NCBI RefSeq assembly: GCF_012843875.1
Contig: NZ_JABAFY010000017.1
Location: forward strand, 1-49,858
Length of the DNA: 49,858 bases
Source: Desulfovibrio piger
GTDB taxonomy: Bacteria; Desulfobacterota; Desulfovibrionia; Desulfovibrionales; Desulfovibrionaceae
Direction of reading: 5' to 3'
Shown here piece by piece: positions 41,810 to 49,787 of the stretch. The stretch's first letter is position 1. The number at the start of each line of letters is the position of its first letter. A program made the position numbers and the translations under genes. The notes below the pieces were generated by a model. That model worked only from the letters and a program-made list of their open reading frames with translations, did not search any database and was not told where the DNA came from.

Positions 41810-43495
41810 ATGAGCCAAGTTATGAAAACGCCCCAGAGCAATTTCTCCGGCCCCATTGTCGTTGACCCGCTGACCCGTATCGAAGGCCACCTGCGCATCG
41901 AGGTGGAAGTGGAAAACGGCCGCATCAAGGATGCCCGCAGCTGCGGCACCCTGTATCGCGGTCTGGAAGTGATCCTCAAGGGACGCGACCCCCGCGATGC
42001 CCAGCACTTCACCCAGCGCACCTGCGGCGTGTGCACCTACACCCACGCCCTGGCCTCCACCCGCGCCCTGGAAGACGCCATGGGCCTGACCCTGCCCGCC
42101 AATGCCACCTATATCCGCAATCTGGTGCTGGGCCTGCTGTTCATGCACGACCACATGGTGCACTTCTACCACCTGCACGCCCTGGACTTCGTGGATGTGA
42201 CCGCCGCCCTCAAGGCCGATCCGGCCAAGGCCGCGGCGCTGGCCTCGTCCATCTCGCCCCGCAAGGCCACGGCCGATGACTTCAAGGCCGTGCAGGCCCG
42301 CCTGAAGGCCTTTGTGGACAGCGGCCAGCTGGGGCCCTTCACCAACGCCTATTTCCTGGGCGGGCATCCGGCCTATTATCTTGATCCCGAAGCCAACCTC
42401 GTGGCCACGGCCCACTATCTGGAAGCCCTGCGCGTGCAGGTCAGCGCCGCCAAGGCCATGGCCGTGTTCGGCGCCAAGAACCCGCATCCCCAGTTCCTCA
42501 TCCCCGGCGGCGTGACCTGTTATGAATCCCTGACGCCCGAGCGCATCAAGGAATTCCGCGACCTGTACCTGCAGGCCCGCGAATTCATCGAAGAAGTCTA
42601 CATCCCCGACCTGCTGCTGGTGGCCGGTGCCTACAAGGACTGGGCCGCGCTGGGCTGCGGTTGCCGCAACTTTATGGCCTTTGGTGAATTCCCCGAAGTG
42701 GGCGGCGAGCGCGACATCACCAAACGCTGGCTCAAGCCCGGCGTGCTGCTGGACGGCAAGCTGGATACCGTGCATCCCTTCGATGCCGGCAAGATCGCCG
42801 AGCATGTGCGCCACAGCTGGTACGAAGGCGAAGAGGCCCGCGCCCCCTACGACGGCGAGACCAAGCCCGCCTTTACCCGCATGGGCGATACGGACCGCTA
42901 TTCCTGGCTCAAGGCGCCGCGCTATGACGGCTTGGCCATGGAGACCGGCCCGCTGGCCCAGATGCTGGTGGCCTATGCCCAGGGCCATGAAGCCGTGAAG
43001 CCCGCGGTGGACAAGGTGCTGTCCGCCCTGGGCGTGGGGCCGGAAGCCCTGTTCTCCACCCTGGGCCGCACCGCCGCCCGCGGCGTCGAGACCCTGGTCA
43101 TCGCCCAGCAGGTGGAAAAGTGGCTGGCCGAATACGAAGCCAACATCGCCGGCGGCGACAAGAAGATCGCCATGGAATGCAGCGTGCCCAGGGAAGGGCG
43201 CGGCGTGGGCTTCGTCAATGCCCCGCGCGGCGGCCTGTCGCACTGGCTGCGCATCGAAGACGGCAAGATCGGCAACTTCCAGCTGGTGGTGCCCACCACC
43301 TGGAACCTGGGGCCCCGGGACGCCAAGCATGTGCTGAGCGCCGCCGAACAGGCCCTGGTGGGCACGCCCGTGGCCGATCCCAAGCGGCCTGTGGAGATCC
43401 TGCGCACCATCCATTCCTTCGACCCCTGCATCGCCTGCGCCGTGCATGTCATCGACGGCGAGACCAATCAGGTGCACGAGTTCAAGGTCCTGTAA
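41810..43495 (+). CDS. hynA: Periplasmic [NiFe] hydrogenase large subunit
   Basis: The 561-residue subunit holds the Ni-Fe(CN)2CO site for H2 oxidation or evolution. The N-terminal motif is RTCGVC (with DPLTRIEGHLRIE before it) and the C-terminal motif DPCIACAVH supplies the other two Cys. The first of the C-terminal pair is Cys, so this is not a selenocysteine [NiFeSe] enzyme. After the His, 15 residues (VIDGETNQVHEFKVL) form the peptide removed by the maturation protease encoded next. It has no signal peptide and rides out with the small subunit. Confidence 0.96.
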   Translation: MSQVMKTPQSNFSGPIVVDPLTRIEGHLRIEVEVENGRIKDARSCGTLYRGLEVILKGRDPRDAQHFTQRTCGVCTYTHALASTRALEDAMGLTLPANATYIRNLVLGLLFMHDHMVHFYHLHALDFVDVTAALKADPAKAAALASSISPRKATADDFKAVQARLKAFVDSGQLGPFTNAYFLGGHPAYYLDPEANLVATAHYLEALRVQVSAAKAMAVFGAKNPHPQFLIPGGVTCYESLTPERIKEFRDLYLQAREFIEEVYIPDLLLVAGAYKDWAALGCGCRNFMAFGEFPEVGGERDITKRWLKPGVLLDGKLDTVHPFDAGKIAEHVRHSWYEGEEARAPYDGETKPAFTRMGDTDRYSWLKAPRYDGLAMETGPLAQMLVAYAQGHEAVKPAVDKVLSALGVGPEALFSTLGRTAARGVETLVIAQQVEKWLAEYEANIAGGDKKIAMECSVPREGRGVGFVNAPRGGLSHWLRIEDGKIGNFQLVVPTTWNLGPRDAKHVLSAAEQALVGTPVADPKRPVEILRTIHSFDPCIACAVHVIDGETNQVHEFKVL

Positions 43496-43512
43496 ACCGT
43501 ATCCGTTCGCTG

Positions 43513-43550
43513 GGGGAAGGGCTGTCCGCAAGGGGCCCTTCCCCTTTTTT
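43513..43550 (+). terminator. Terminator between hydrogenase large subunit and protease genes
   Basis: A 10-bp stem (43513-43522 with 43535-43544) is followed by six T. It sits inside the operon, so it would lower expression of the protease relative to the structural subunits. Confidence 0.8.
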
Positions 43551-43592
43551 CATGCGCCGTCCGCCGGGACGGCCGCCATCCAAGGAGGCTCC

Positions 43593-44099
43593 ATGAGCGA
43601 GACTGTGGTCGCTCCCCGCGTGCTGATCATGGGCGTGGGCAATATCCTGCTGCGTGACGAAGGCTTCGGCGTGGCCGCCGTGAACCATCTGGAAAAGAAC
43701 TACTACTGGCCGGAGAACGTGCGCTTGCAGGAAGGTGCCACCCAGGGGCTTCTGCTCATGTCCGAACTGGAGGAGTGCGACCTGCTGGTGGTGCTGGACG
43801 TGGTGCTGGGCGGCAAGGAGCCGGGCACGGTCTATCTGCTGGAAAACGAGGATCTGAGCCGCAGCCTCAGCTTTCAGGGCTCCATGCACCAGACGGATCT
43901 GCTCCAGACCCTGCAGGTCTGCGAGCTGGCGGGGTGCCGTCCGCAATGCCTGGCCTTCGGCCTCCAGCCTTTTGACTGGCGCACCATGCAGGTGGGCCTT
44001 TCGCCCGAGGCCGAGGCCATGCTGCCGGTCTTTGCGGAAAAGGTGGTGGCCGAACTGGCCCGGCGCGGCATCGTGGCCCGCCGGAAAGAAACGGCCTGA
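43593..44099 (+). CDS. hynC: Hydrogenase maturation protease (HupD/HynC type)
   Basis: The 168-residue endopeptidase cuts the C-terminal tail of the large subunit after nickel insertion. Nickel-sensing ligands are seen in GVGNILLRDEGFGV (Glu/Asp), VVLDVV (Asp) and SMHQTDLL (His). The size and fold match HupD/HybD. CAAGGAGGCTCC is an excellent ribosome site for ATG 43593. It is 97 bases after the large-subunit gene, past a terminator-like hairpin. Confidence 0.93.
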   Translation: MSETVVAPRVLIMGVGNILLRDEGFGVAAVNHLEKNYYWPENVRLQEGATQGLLLMSELEECDLLVVLDVVLGGKEPGTVYLLENEDLSRSLSFQGSMHQTDLLQTLQVCELAGCRPQCLAFGLQPFDWRTMQVGLSPEAEAMLPVFAEKVVAELARRGIVARRKETA

Positions 44100-44135
44100 G
44101 TGGTATATCCGGGATAAGGCCCCTTCATCCCGGCT

Positions 44136-44166
44136 GTCGCTGCCCGCAGCTTCCTTCGTCGCGACG
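44136..44166 (+). repeat. Short 3'-flank repeat, copy 2
   Basis: It matches 21607-21637 with three differences over 31 bases, starting GTCGCTGCCCGCAGCTT. Weaker similarity continues for about 40 bases beyond (CTGCGG, GGTCGC-GCCGG). Confidence 0.55.
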
Positions 44167-44389
44167 GCTATGGTCTGCGGCGGCCATGCGGTCGCTGCCG
44201 GCGCGGGAGGGGCTCCATTGCTCCCCGTCCTTCCATCCCATCCCCCGCGCGTGTTATCGGCGGGTGCGCGACCACGACACGATCGTGGTATCGCACGGAC
44301 GGTGGTCGCCGCGCGACGGCGAAAATCCCTGCCACCCCGCCAGCCCTGCTTTTGTTGCGAGCGCTTCGTCCGGAAGCGGCAGCGCATGA

Positions 44390-44417
44390 AAAAAGCTCCC
44401 TGAGAAGGGAGCTTTTT
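44390..44417 (+). terminator. Intrinsic terminator, bidirectional
   Basis: A perfect 12-bp stem (44390-44401 with 44406-44417) around GAGA has A on the left arm and T on the right. It is 290 bases past the protease gene and may end the hydrogenase operon. Confidence 0.85.
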
Positions 44418-44630
44418 GCGTGCTGTGGCAGAAAACGTATGGCGCGGACAGGCGCATATCGTCCGCAGGGAAGGGTGGGGAAAGTGCAGGGCAGAGAAAA
44501 GAGAAGCCTTGTTCGTCTGCACTGTCGCCTTGCCGCTGTCTTGAGACGTCCCTTGCCTTGCGCCTGACGCATCTCCGCCTGGGGAGCGATCTCTCTCCCC
44601 GCACGGCAGCGGCAGGGACCTTCCAGCGCG

Positions 44631-44715
44631 ACCGGAAGAAACATTTTCGGGGGAAGGATGGGGGGCGGGGGAGGAAGGCCCCCCTTTTTCAAAAGGGCCT
44701 CTTGCCTCCCCCGCC
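44631..44715 (-). repeat. Intergenic palindromic element, copy D
   Basis: Read on the minus strand: GGCGGGGGAGGCAAGAGG, CCCTTTT/AAAAGGG, CCTTCCTCCCCC, then a tail CCATCCTTCCCCCGAAAA and TTCCGGTC. It lies downstream of queD. Confidence 0.7.
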
Positions 44716-44753
44716 ATATAACAGGCCCGGCGACGACAGCCGGACCGGCAAAA

Positions 44754-45158
44754 CTAGTCGTCCAGTTCCAGATAGGTGGCGGTCTGCGCGCCCTTTTCGC
44801 TGACGCTGACGCTGTGGACGCGCACATGACAGGCGCTTTCATCGGCGGCCAGACGGCGGGCCACGTTCTGGAAGATGTGGCGGGAGATGTTTTCCGACGA
44901 GGGATTGAGGCGGTCGAAGGGCGGCACCTCATTGATGATCTGATGGTCGAGGGCGGCCAGCTCTTCCTTGAGGGCGCGCTTGAGGACCTTGAAGTCCAGC
45001 AGCAGCTCCACATTTTCGGTGAGTTTGTCGCCTTCCACGGTCAGTTCCACGGCGAAATTGTGGCCGTGCAGACGTTCGCACTTGCCTTCGTAATGGCGCA
45101 GGGCATGGCCTGCGGAAATCTCGTCACGCACCGTAAGGCGCCAGATCTTCTTGGACAT
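44754..45158 (-). CDS. queD: 6-carboxytetrahydropterin synthase QueD
   Basis: QueD makes 6-carboxy-5,6,7,8-tetrahydropterin from dihydroneopterin triphosphate in queuosine (and 7-deazaguanine) synthesis. The 134-residue T-fold protein shows zinc-binding histidines and the catalytic Cys in SAGHALRHYEGKCERLHGHNF, then the LLDFKVLKRAL block and the acidic DHQIINEV and NPSSENISRHIF blocks. The start MSKKIWRLTV is set by the strong AAAGGATAT upstream. Other queuosine genes are not adjacent. It is probably its own transcript; palindromic elements flank it on both sides. Confidence 0.9.
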   Translation of the reverse strand: MSKKIWRLTVRDEISAGHALRHYEGKCERLHGHNFAVELTVEGDKLTENVELLLDFKVLKRALKEELAALDHQIINEVPPFDRLNPSSENISRHIFQNVARRLAADESACHVRVHSVSVSEKGAQTATYLELDD

Positions 45159-45274
45159 ATCCTTTCCTTTGGCTGTTCTGGCCAGCCAGGGTTCATTCGT
45201 GATCCTTTCCCGGAGGGATACCGTTTCGGGAAGGTCTGTGGCCTGTCCTCCCTGGCCGTCGCATATCCTGGCCG

Positions 45275-45360
45275 GATAAAGCGCATTTGGGGGAGGATAG
45301 GGGGCCCGGGGGGAAGGAACCCCCTTTGGGCGCCAGCTAAAGGGGGTTCCTTCCCCCCGG
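45275..45360 (-). repeat. Intergenic palindromic element, copy E
   Basis: The long palindrome CCGGGGGGAAGGAACCCCC ... GGGGGTTCCTTCCCCCCGG includes the loop GCTGGCGCCC. The tail (ATCCTCCCCCAAATGCGCTT on the minus strand) matches copy A almost base for base. It lies between dnaE and queD. Confidence 0.8.
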
Positions 45361-45370
45361 AAAACGTTTT

Positions 45371-48300
45371 TTATCCGGCCCAGGCGGCCAGGGCCCTGTC
45401 CAGTTCGGGGCCGGGGCTGACGCGGAACTGCGGCCCCAGCGTAAGGTGGCAGCGCACGCCGTCCAGCAGGACCATGGCTTCGGCCTCCACATTGCCGGGA
45501 TGGGCCTCCAGGATGGCCTTGAGGGCCAGGATGTCCTCCTCGCCCAGGCGGTGGGCCGGTATCTGCACGCAGATGGGCGTATCGCTCTGGCCGCAGGCCT
45601 CGGAAAGCAGGGTCACGCTCTGGCCCAGCAGCTTGACCTCGCGGCTGGTCTCTTCGCCGTCCTCGTCGCTGTCGCGGCTCTCGTCCACCTGACTGTCCAC
45701 CGTGGCCCGCAGGCAAAGGGGCTGTTCGCTCTTGAGCAGCTCGCGGGCCTCGGCATAGGCGCGGGGGAAGAAGGTGACCTCGGCATGGCCGGTAAGGTCT
45801 TCCACGCCCACGAAGGCCATGCGCTCGCCCTTGGACTTGGTGATGACCTCCTTGAGGCTGACCACCAGCACGGCGGTACTCAGTTCGGCCTTGGGGTAGA
45901 GGTCGCGGGCGTCTTCCAGCGTGGTCAGGCGCAGGCGGCGCATCTCGCGGCTGAAGGGCTGGAGGGGATGGCTGGTGAGGAAGAAGCCCAGGGCCTCTTT
46001 TTCGTTCTTGAGGCGCTGGTCCTCGTCCATCTCGGGGATGCCGGACTCGGGGCAGTCGAAGCCGATGCCGGGCTGGGGCTTGGCTTCCACCTGCGGGGCC
46101 ATGGCCAGCAGGGAGATCTGGTTGGAATTCTTTTCCTTGGCTTTTTTCTGGGCGCGGGTGACCACCGTGTCCAGGGCGGCCAGCAGGGCCGCGCGCGAGA
46201 CGCCGAAGCAGTCGCAGGCGCCGCCCTTGATGAGGGCTTCGAGCACGCGCTTGGTGACCTTGCGCAGGTCCACGCGGCAGCACATGTCGAAGAGGGAGAC
46301 GTACTCGCCGTCCTTGCGGGCGTCCATGATCTCGGTGATGGCGCTGTCGCCCACGTTCTTGATGCCGCCCAGACCGAAGACGACCTTGCCCTCGCGGGCC
46401 GAGAAGGAGCGCTGGCTGGCATTGACAGAGGGCTGCACTACGTCGATGCCCATGTCCTTGCAGCAGGAGATGTACTTGAGCAGCTTTTCCTGGTTGCTCA
46501 TTTCCGAGGTGAGCAGGGCGGCCATGAACTCCACGGTATGGTGCACCTTGAGGTAGGCCGTGAAGTAGGAGATCTGGGCATAGGCGGCGGAGTGCGACTT
46601 GTTGAAGCCGTATTCCGCAAACTTTTCCATCAAGTCGAAGATCTCGTCGGCTTTGGCCTTGTCCACGCCGTTCTTCTGAGCGCCTTCCACGAACTTGACG
46701 CGTTCCTTGGCCATGGCTTCGGGCTTTTTCTTGCCCATGGCGCGGCGCAGCAGGTCAGCGCCGCCCAGGGTGTAGCTGGCGATGATCTGGGCGATCTGCA
46801 TGACCTGTTCCTGATAGACGATGACGCCGTAGGTATCGCGCAGGCAGTCGCTGAGGGACTCGTGCGGATAGACCACGGGCACCTGCCCGTGCTTGCGCTT
46901 GATGAATTCGTCCACCATGCCGGAGCCCAGCGGGCCGGGACGGTACAGGGCCAGCATGGCGATGACGTCCTCGAAGCACGAGGGCTTGAGCATGCGCAGG
47001 TACTGGCGCATGCCCGAGCTTTCCACCTGGAAGATGCCGTCGGTGTCTCCGCGGGCGTAAAGGTCGTAGGTGGCGGCGTCGGTGAGGGGCAGGTTGTCCA
47101 GGTCGGGCGGCGTCTTGCCCTGCAGGGTGATGTTGTCCAGGGTGTCCTGGATGAGGGTCATGGTCTTGAGGCCCAGGAAGTCGAACTTCACCAGACCGGA
47201 TTTTTCGGTCATGGGGCCGTCGAACTGGGTCACGAGTTCGCCGCGTTTGCCGGTGTAGAGGGGCAGGAACTCGTCCATGGGCCGGGGCGAGACCACCAGA
47301 CCGGCGGCGTGGGTGGAGGCGTGGCGCGACAGGCCCTCCAGACGGCGGGCCGTATCCAGCAGCTTTTTGACCTGCGGGTCGGTATCGTACAGGTTCTGGA
47401 GGTCGGGCTCGGCTTCCAGGGCCTTGTTGATGGTCATTTTCAGGTCGTCGGGCACCAGCTTGGCGATGCGGTCGGTCTCGGCAAAGCTCATGCCCAGGGC
47501 GCGGCCCACGTCACGCACAACGCCCTTGGCCTTCATGGTACCGAAGGTGGTGATCTGGGCCACGCTGTCCTTGCCGTAGGTATCCACCATATGCTGGATG
47601 ACCTCGGTACGGCGGCGTTCGCAGAAGTCCACGTCGATATCGGGCAGGGAGACGCGTTCGGCGTTGAGGAAGCGCTCGAAGAGCAGATTGTAGGGCAGGG
47701 GGTCCAGGTTGGTGATGCGCAGCGACCAGGCCACCAGCGAACCGGCGGCCGAACCGCGGCCCGGGCCCACGGGGATGCCGTGGTCCTTGGCCCAGTTGAT
47801 GAACTCCTGCACGATGAGGAAGTAGCCGGGGAAGCCCATCTCGAGGATGACCTTGAGCTCGTACTGCAAACGGTCGCGGTAGGCCTGCGGGTCGATGTTG
47901 GCGCGGTTGGGGTGCTTCTCCAGGCGGCGTTCCAGACCTTCCTCGGCCAGACGGCGGAACTCGGAATCCAGGCTGGCCCCTTCGGGCAGCTTGTAGACCG
48001 GGAAATAATGGTGGCCCATGTCCAGTTCCACGTTGCAGCGCTCGGCGATCTCGGCCGTATTGCTCAGGGACTGGGGCAGATGGCCGAATACGGCCTCCAT
48101 CTCCTCGCCGGACTTGTAGTAGAGGTCATGGGTGCCGAAGCGCATGCGCTTGGGGTCGTCCATGGTGGTCTGGGTCTGGATGCAGAGCAGCACCTCATGG
48201 GCGTCGGCGTCGTCGGCGTTGAGGTAGTGGCAGTCGTTGGTGGCCACGATGGGCAGCTTGAGATGGTCGGCGATCTCCAGCAGGCCCTTGTTGGCGATCT

Positions 48301-48844
48301 CCTGCTCGGGCAGGCTGTTGGACTGCAGCTCCAGATAGAAGCGGTCCGGGTAGATGTCGGCGTATTCGCGGGCCAGGGCGATGGCGCCGTCCATGTCACC
48401 GGCGTTGAGGGCGCGCGGTATCTCGCCCGCGATGCAGGCCGAAAGGCAGATGAGGCCTTCGGAATACTGGCGCAGCATGGCCTTGTCCACGCGCGGCTTG
48501 TAGTGGAAGCCCTCCAGGTAGCTGCGGCTCACCAGCTTGACCAGGTTGTGGTAGCCCTCGATGTTTTCCGAGAGCAGGATCAGGTGGTTGCGCTTGCGGG
48601 CCAGCTCGGAGGTCTTGTCCAGATGGTCGTGGCAGACGTAGACCTCGCAGCCGATGATGGGCTTGATGCCGAAGTCCTTGCAGGTCAGGAAGAATTTGGC
48701 CGCGCCGAACAGGTTGCCGTGGTCGGTGATGGCGCAGGCGGGCATGCCGAAATCCTTGGCACGGGAGCAGAGATCCTTGACGCGGATGGCGCCGTCAAGA
48801 AGGCTGTATTCGGTGTGGCAGTGCAGATGCACGAAATCGGACAT
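45371..48844 (-). CDS. dnaE: DNA polymerase III alpha subunit
   Basis: This is the replicative polymerase, 1157 residues, a normal DnaE length. The N-terminal PHP domain starts FVHLHCHTEYSLLDGAI with ITDHGNLFG. The polymerase core has VGPGRGSAAGSLVAW and the catalytic aspartates in LPDIDVDFCERRR, then YFTAYLKVHH in the fingers. The helix-hairpin-helix region, OB-fold and tail follow (MAFVGVEDLTGHAEVTFFPR). ATG 48844 places the PHP motif at the very start, as in E. coli. dnaE appears to be on its own here. Confidence 0.97.
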   Translation of the reverse strand: MSDFVHLHCHTEYSLLDGAIRVKDLCSRAKDFGMPACAITDHGNLFGAAKFFLTCKDFGIKPIIGCEVYVCHDHLDKTSELARKRNHLILLSENIEGYHNLVKLVSRSYLEGFHYKPRVDKAMLRQYSEGLICLSACIAGEIPRALNAGDMDGAIALAREYADIYPDRFYLELQSNSLPEQEIANKGLLEIADHLKLPIVATNDCHYLNADDADAHEVLLCIQTQTTMDDPKRMRFGTHDLYYKSGEEMEAVFGHLPQSLSNTAEIAERCNVELDMGHHYFPVYKLPEGASLDSEFRRLAEEGLERRLEKHPNRANIDPQAYRDRLQYELKVILEMGFPGYFLIVQEFINWAKDHGIPVGPGRGSAAGSLVAWSLRITNLDPLPYNLLFERFLNAERVSLPDIDVDFCERRRTEVIQHMVDTYGKDSVAQITTFGTMKAKGVVRDVGRALGMSFAETDRIAKLVPDDLKMTINKALEAEPDLQNLYDTDPQVKKLLDTARRLEGLSRHASTHAAGLVVSPRPMDEFLPLYTGKRGELVTQFDGPMTEKSGLVKFDFLGLKTMTLIQDTLDNITLQGKTPPDLDNLPLTDAATYDLYARGDTDGIFQVESSGMRQYLRMLKPSCFEDVIAMLALYRPGPLGSGMVDEFIKRKHGQVPVVYPHESLSDCLRDTYGVIVYQEQVMQIAQIIASYTLGGADLLRRAMGKKKPEAMAKERVKFVEGAQKNGVDKAKADEIFDLMEKFAEYGFNKSHSAAYAQISYFTAYLKVHHTVEFMAALLTSEMSNQEKLLKYISCCKDMGIDVVQPSVNASQRSFSAREGKVVFGLGGIKNVGDSAITEIMDARKDGEYVSLFDMCCRVDLRKVTKRVLEALIKGGACDCFGVSRAALLAALDTVVTRAQKKAKEKNSNQISLLAMAPQVEAKPQPGIGFDCPESGIPEMDEDQRLKNEKEALGFFLTSHPLQPFSREMRRLRLTTLEDARDLYPKAELSTAVLVVSLKEVITKSKGERMAFVGVEDLTGHAEVTFFPRAYAEARELLKSEQPLCLRATVDSQVDESRDSDEDGEETSREVKLLGQSVTLLSEACGQSDTPICVQIPAHRLGEEDILALKAILEAHPGNVEAEAMVLLDGVRCHLTLGPQFRVSPGPELDRALAAWAG

Positions 48845-49217
48845 GCGGGAACTCCGGGCCTCGACGGCCGATGAAGGAAAGAGAAGGCCATGCGCGGCCG
48901 GGGCGGTACGGGACGGCCGTGTCCGGCACCGGAAAGCGGATACGGACGCAGGGCCCGCACACGGCGGAGCAAGAGTATAGCAGGTTCGGGAGTGGGCCTC
49001 AAGGCTGGGCTCTGTCCTGTTCCGGGAAAGGGCAACGGCATTTCCCGGTATTTCCCGAAGGGCGGAGCTGCGCATGCGGCAAGGGAAACGGGGCGGCGAT
49101 CGACGGATCGTCGCCCCGTTTCGTATGGGGAGGGAAAAGTCTGCCCCTGCAGGCAGGCCGCGGGAGTATCGGGCGGGTTCGGGCGCGGCAGGGTATGACA
49201 GAGGCGGGATGTGCCGG
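48845..49217. other. Intergenic region between dnaE and the CesT-like gene
   Basis: It holds one strong terminator (49085-49122). I see no promoter, gene or repeat that can be supported. Confidence 0.5.
49085..49122. terminator. Hairpin terminator downstream of the CesT-like gene
   Basis: A 17-bp stem (49085-49101 with 49106-49122, one wobble) has a 4-base loop. It is 96 bases past the stop of the minus-strand gene. The T-run is short. Confidence 0.65.
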
Positions 49218-49682
49218 CTAGATGCGCAGCATGCCACCCATCAGGGCCGGATCAACGGCGGGCGCTTCCGGGGCGTCGGCAGCGGCGTCGTCACAGGCCA
49301 GGCAGCGTTCCTGCCAGTGCTCGGCCACGTTGACGAAATTGCTCACCCAGGTGCCCACATGGGTATCGGTGAGCGCGGCCAGGGGCAGCGTGCCCTGCAG
49401 GGTCACGCCCGTATCCTCGCGGGCGGCCAGGGTGAAGCCCTGGGTCTGGTGGAAGAAGGTGTTGGCGTCCAGCAGCGAGGCATACAGCTCGTCACGTTTG
49501 CGCGCGGGCAGGGGGGCCACCACGGTGAAGATCATGACCTGATCCGTAGAGAGGCAGCGCAGGCTGACCTCGAAGTCATCGATGCCCAGCAGGCAGGAGG
49601 AATCGCCGTCGCGGGTCTCGATGCCGGGCAGATCCAGTTCACGGGCCAGGGCGGCCAGCAGGGAAGAAAAAGCGGGGTTCAT
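49218..49682 (-). CDS. CesT/SycE-like type III secretion chaperone
   Basis: The 154-residue acidic protein reads like class-I type III secretion chaperones: a first helix LLAALARELDLPGIETRDG, LLGIDDFEVSLRC, VMIFTVVAPLP, a LYASLLDANTFFHQTQGFTL middle, then a helix THVGTWVSNFVNVAEHWQERC. These small dimers bind effectors before secretion. Its start ATG (49680-49682) has AAGGAGC just upstream. No secretion-apparatus genes are in this window, so either a locus continues to the right or this is an orphan chaperone or a family relative with another role. Confidence 0.7.
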   Translation of the reverse strand: MNPAFSSLLAALARELDLPGIETRDGDSSCLLGIDDFEVSLRCLSTDQVMIFTVVAPLPARKRDELYASLLDANTFFHQTQGFTLAAREDTGVTLQGTLPLAALTDTHVGTWVSNFVNVAEHWQERCLACDDAAADAPEAPAVDPALMGGMLRI

Positions 49683-49729
49683 GGCAGGGGCTCCTTGTTA
49701 GATAGTGTCGTCAAATTATGTTTGCCCAC

Positions 49730-49787
49730 AAAGATATGCATCTGATTTGAACGGCGGCAAGAAAAGATGCACATCTTTTGGCATATC
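49730..49787 (-). promoter_or_regulatory. Paired palindromic operator-like sites before the CesT-like gene
   Basis: AAAGATATGCATCT (49730-49743) and, on the other strand, AAAGATGTGCATCT (within 49762-49779) differ at one base. The second is a perfect 8-2-8 palindrome, AAAAGATG-CA-CATCTTTT. A further half-site, GCATATC, follows at 49781-49787. The region is AT-rich and 48-105 bases before the gene, so a regulator probably binds here. Confidence 0.55.

Larger units (their letters stand above)
44100..44753. other. Intergenic region between the protease and queD
   Basis: It holds the second copy of the short 3'-flank repeat (44136-44166), a strong terminator (44390-44417) and repeat copy D (44631-44715). 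No gene was seen. Confidence 0.6.

Noticed and set aside
45446-48874. 1142-codon plus-strand open frame opposite dnaE
   Set aside because: It mirrors dnaE codons and is rich in Val/Gly/His/Leu, with no domain seen.
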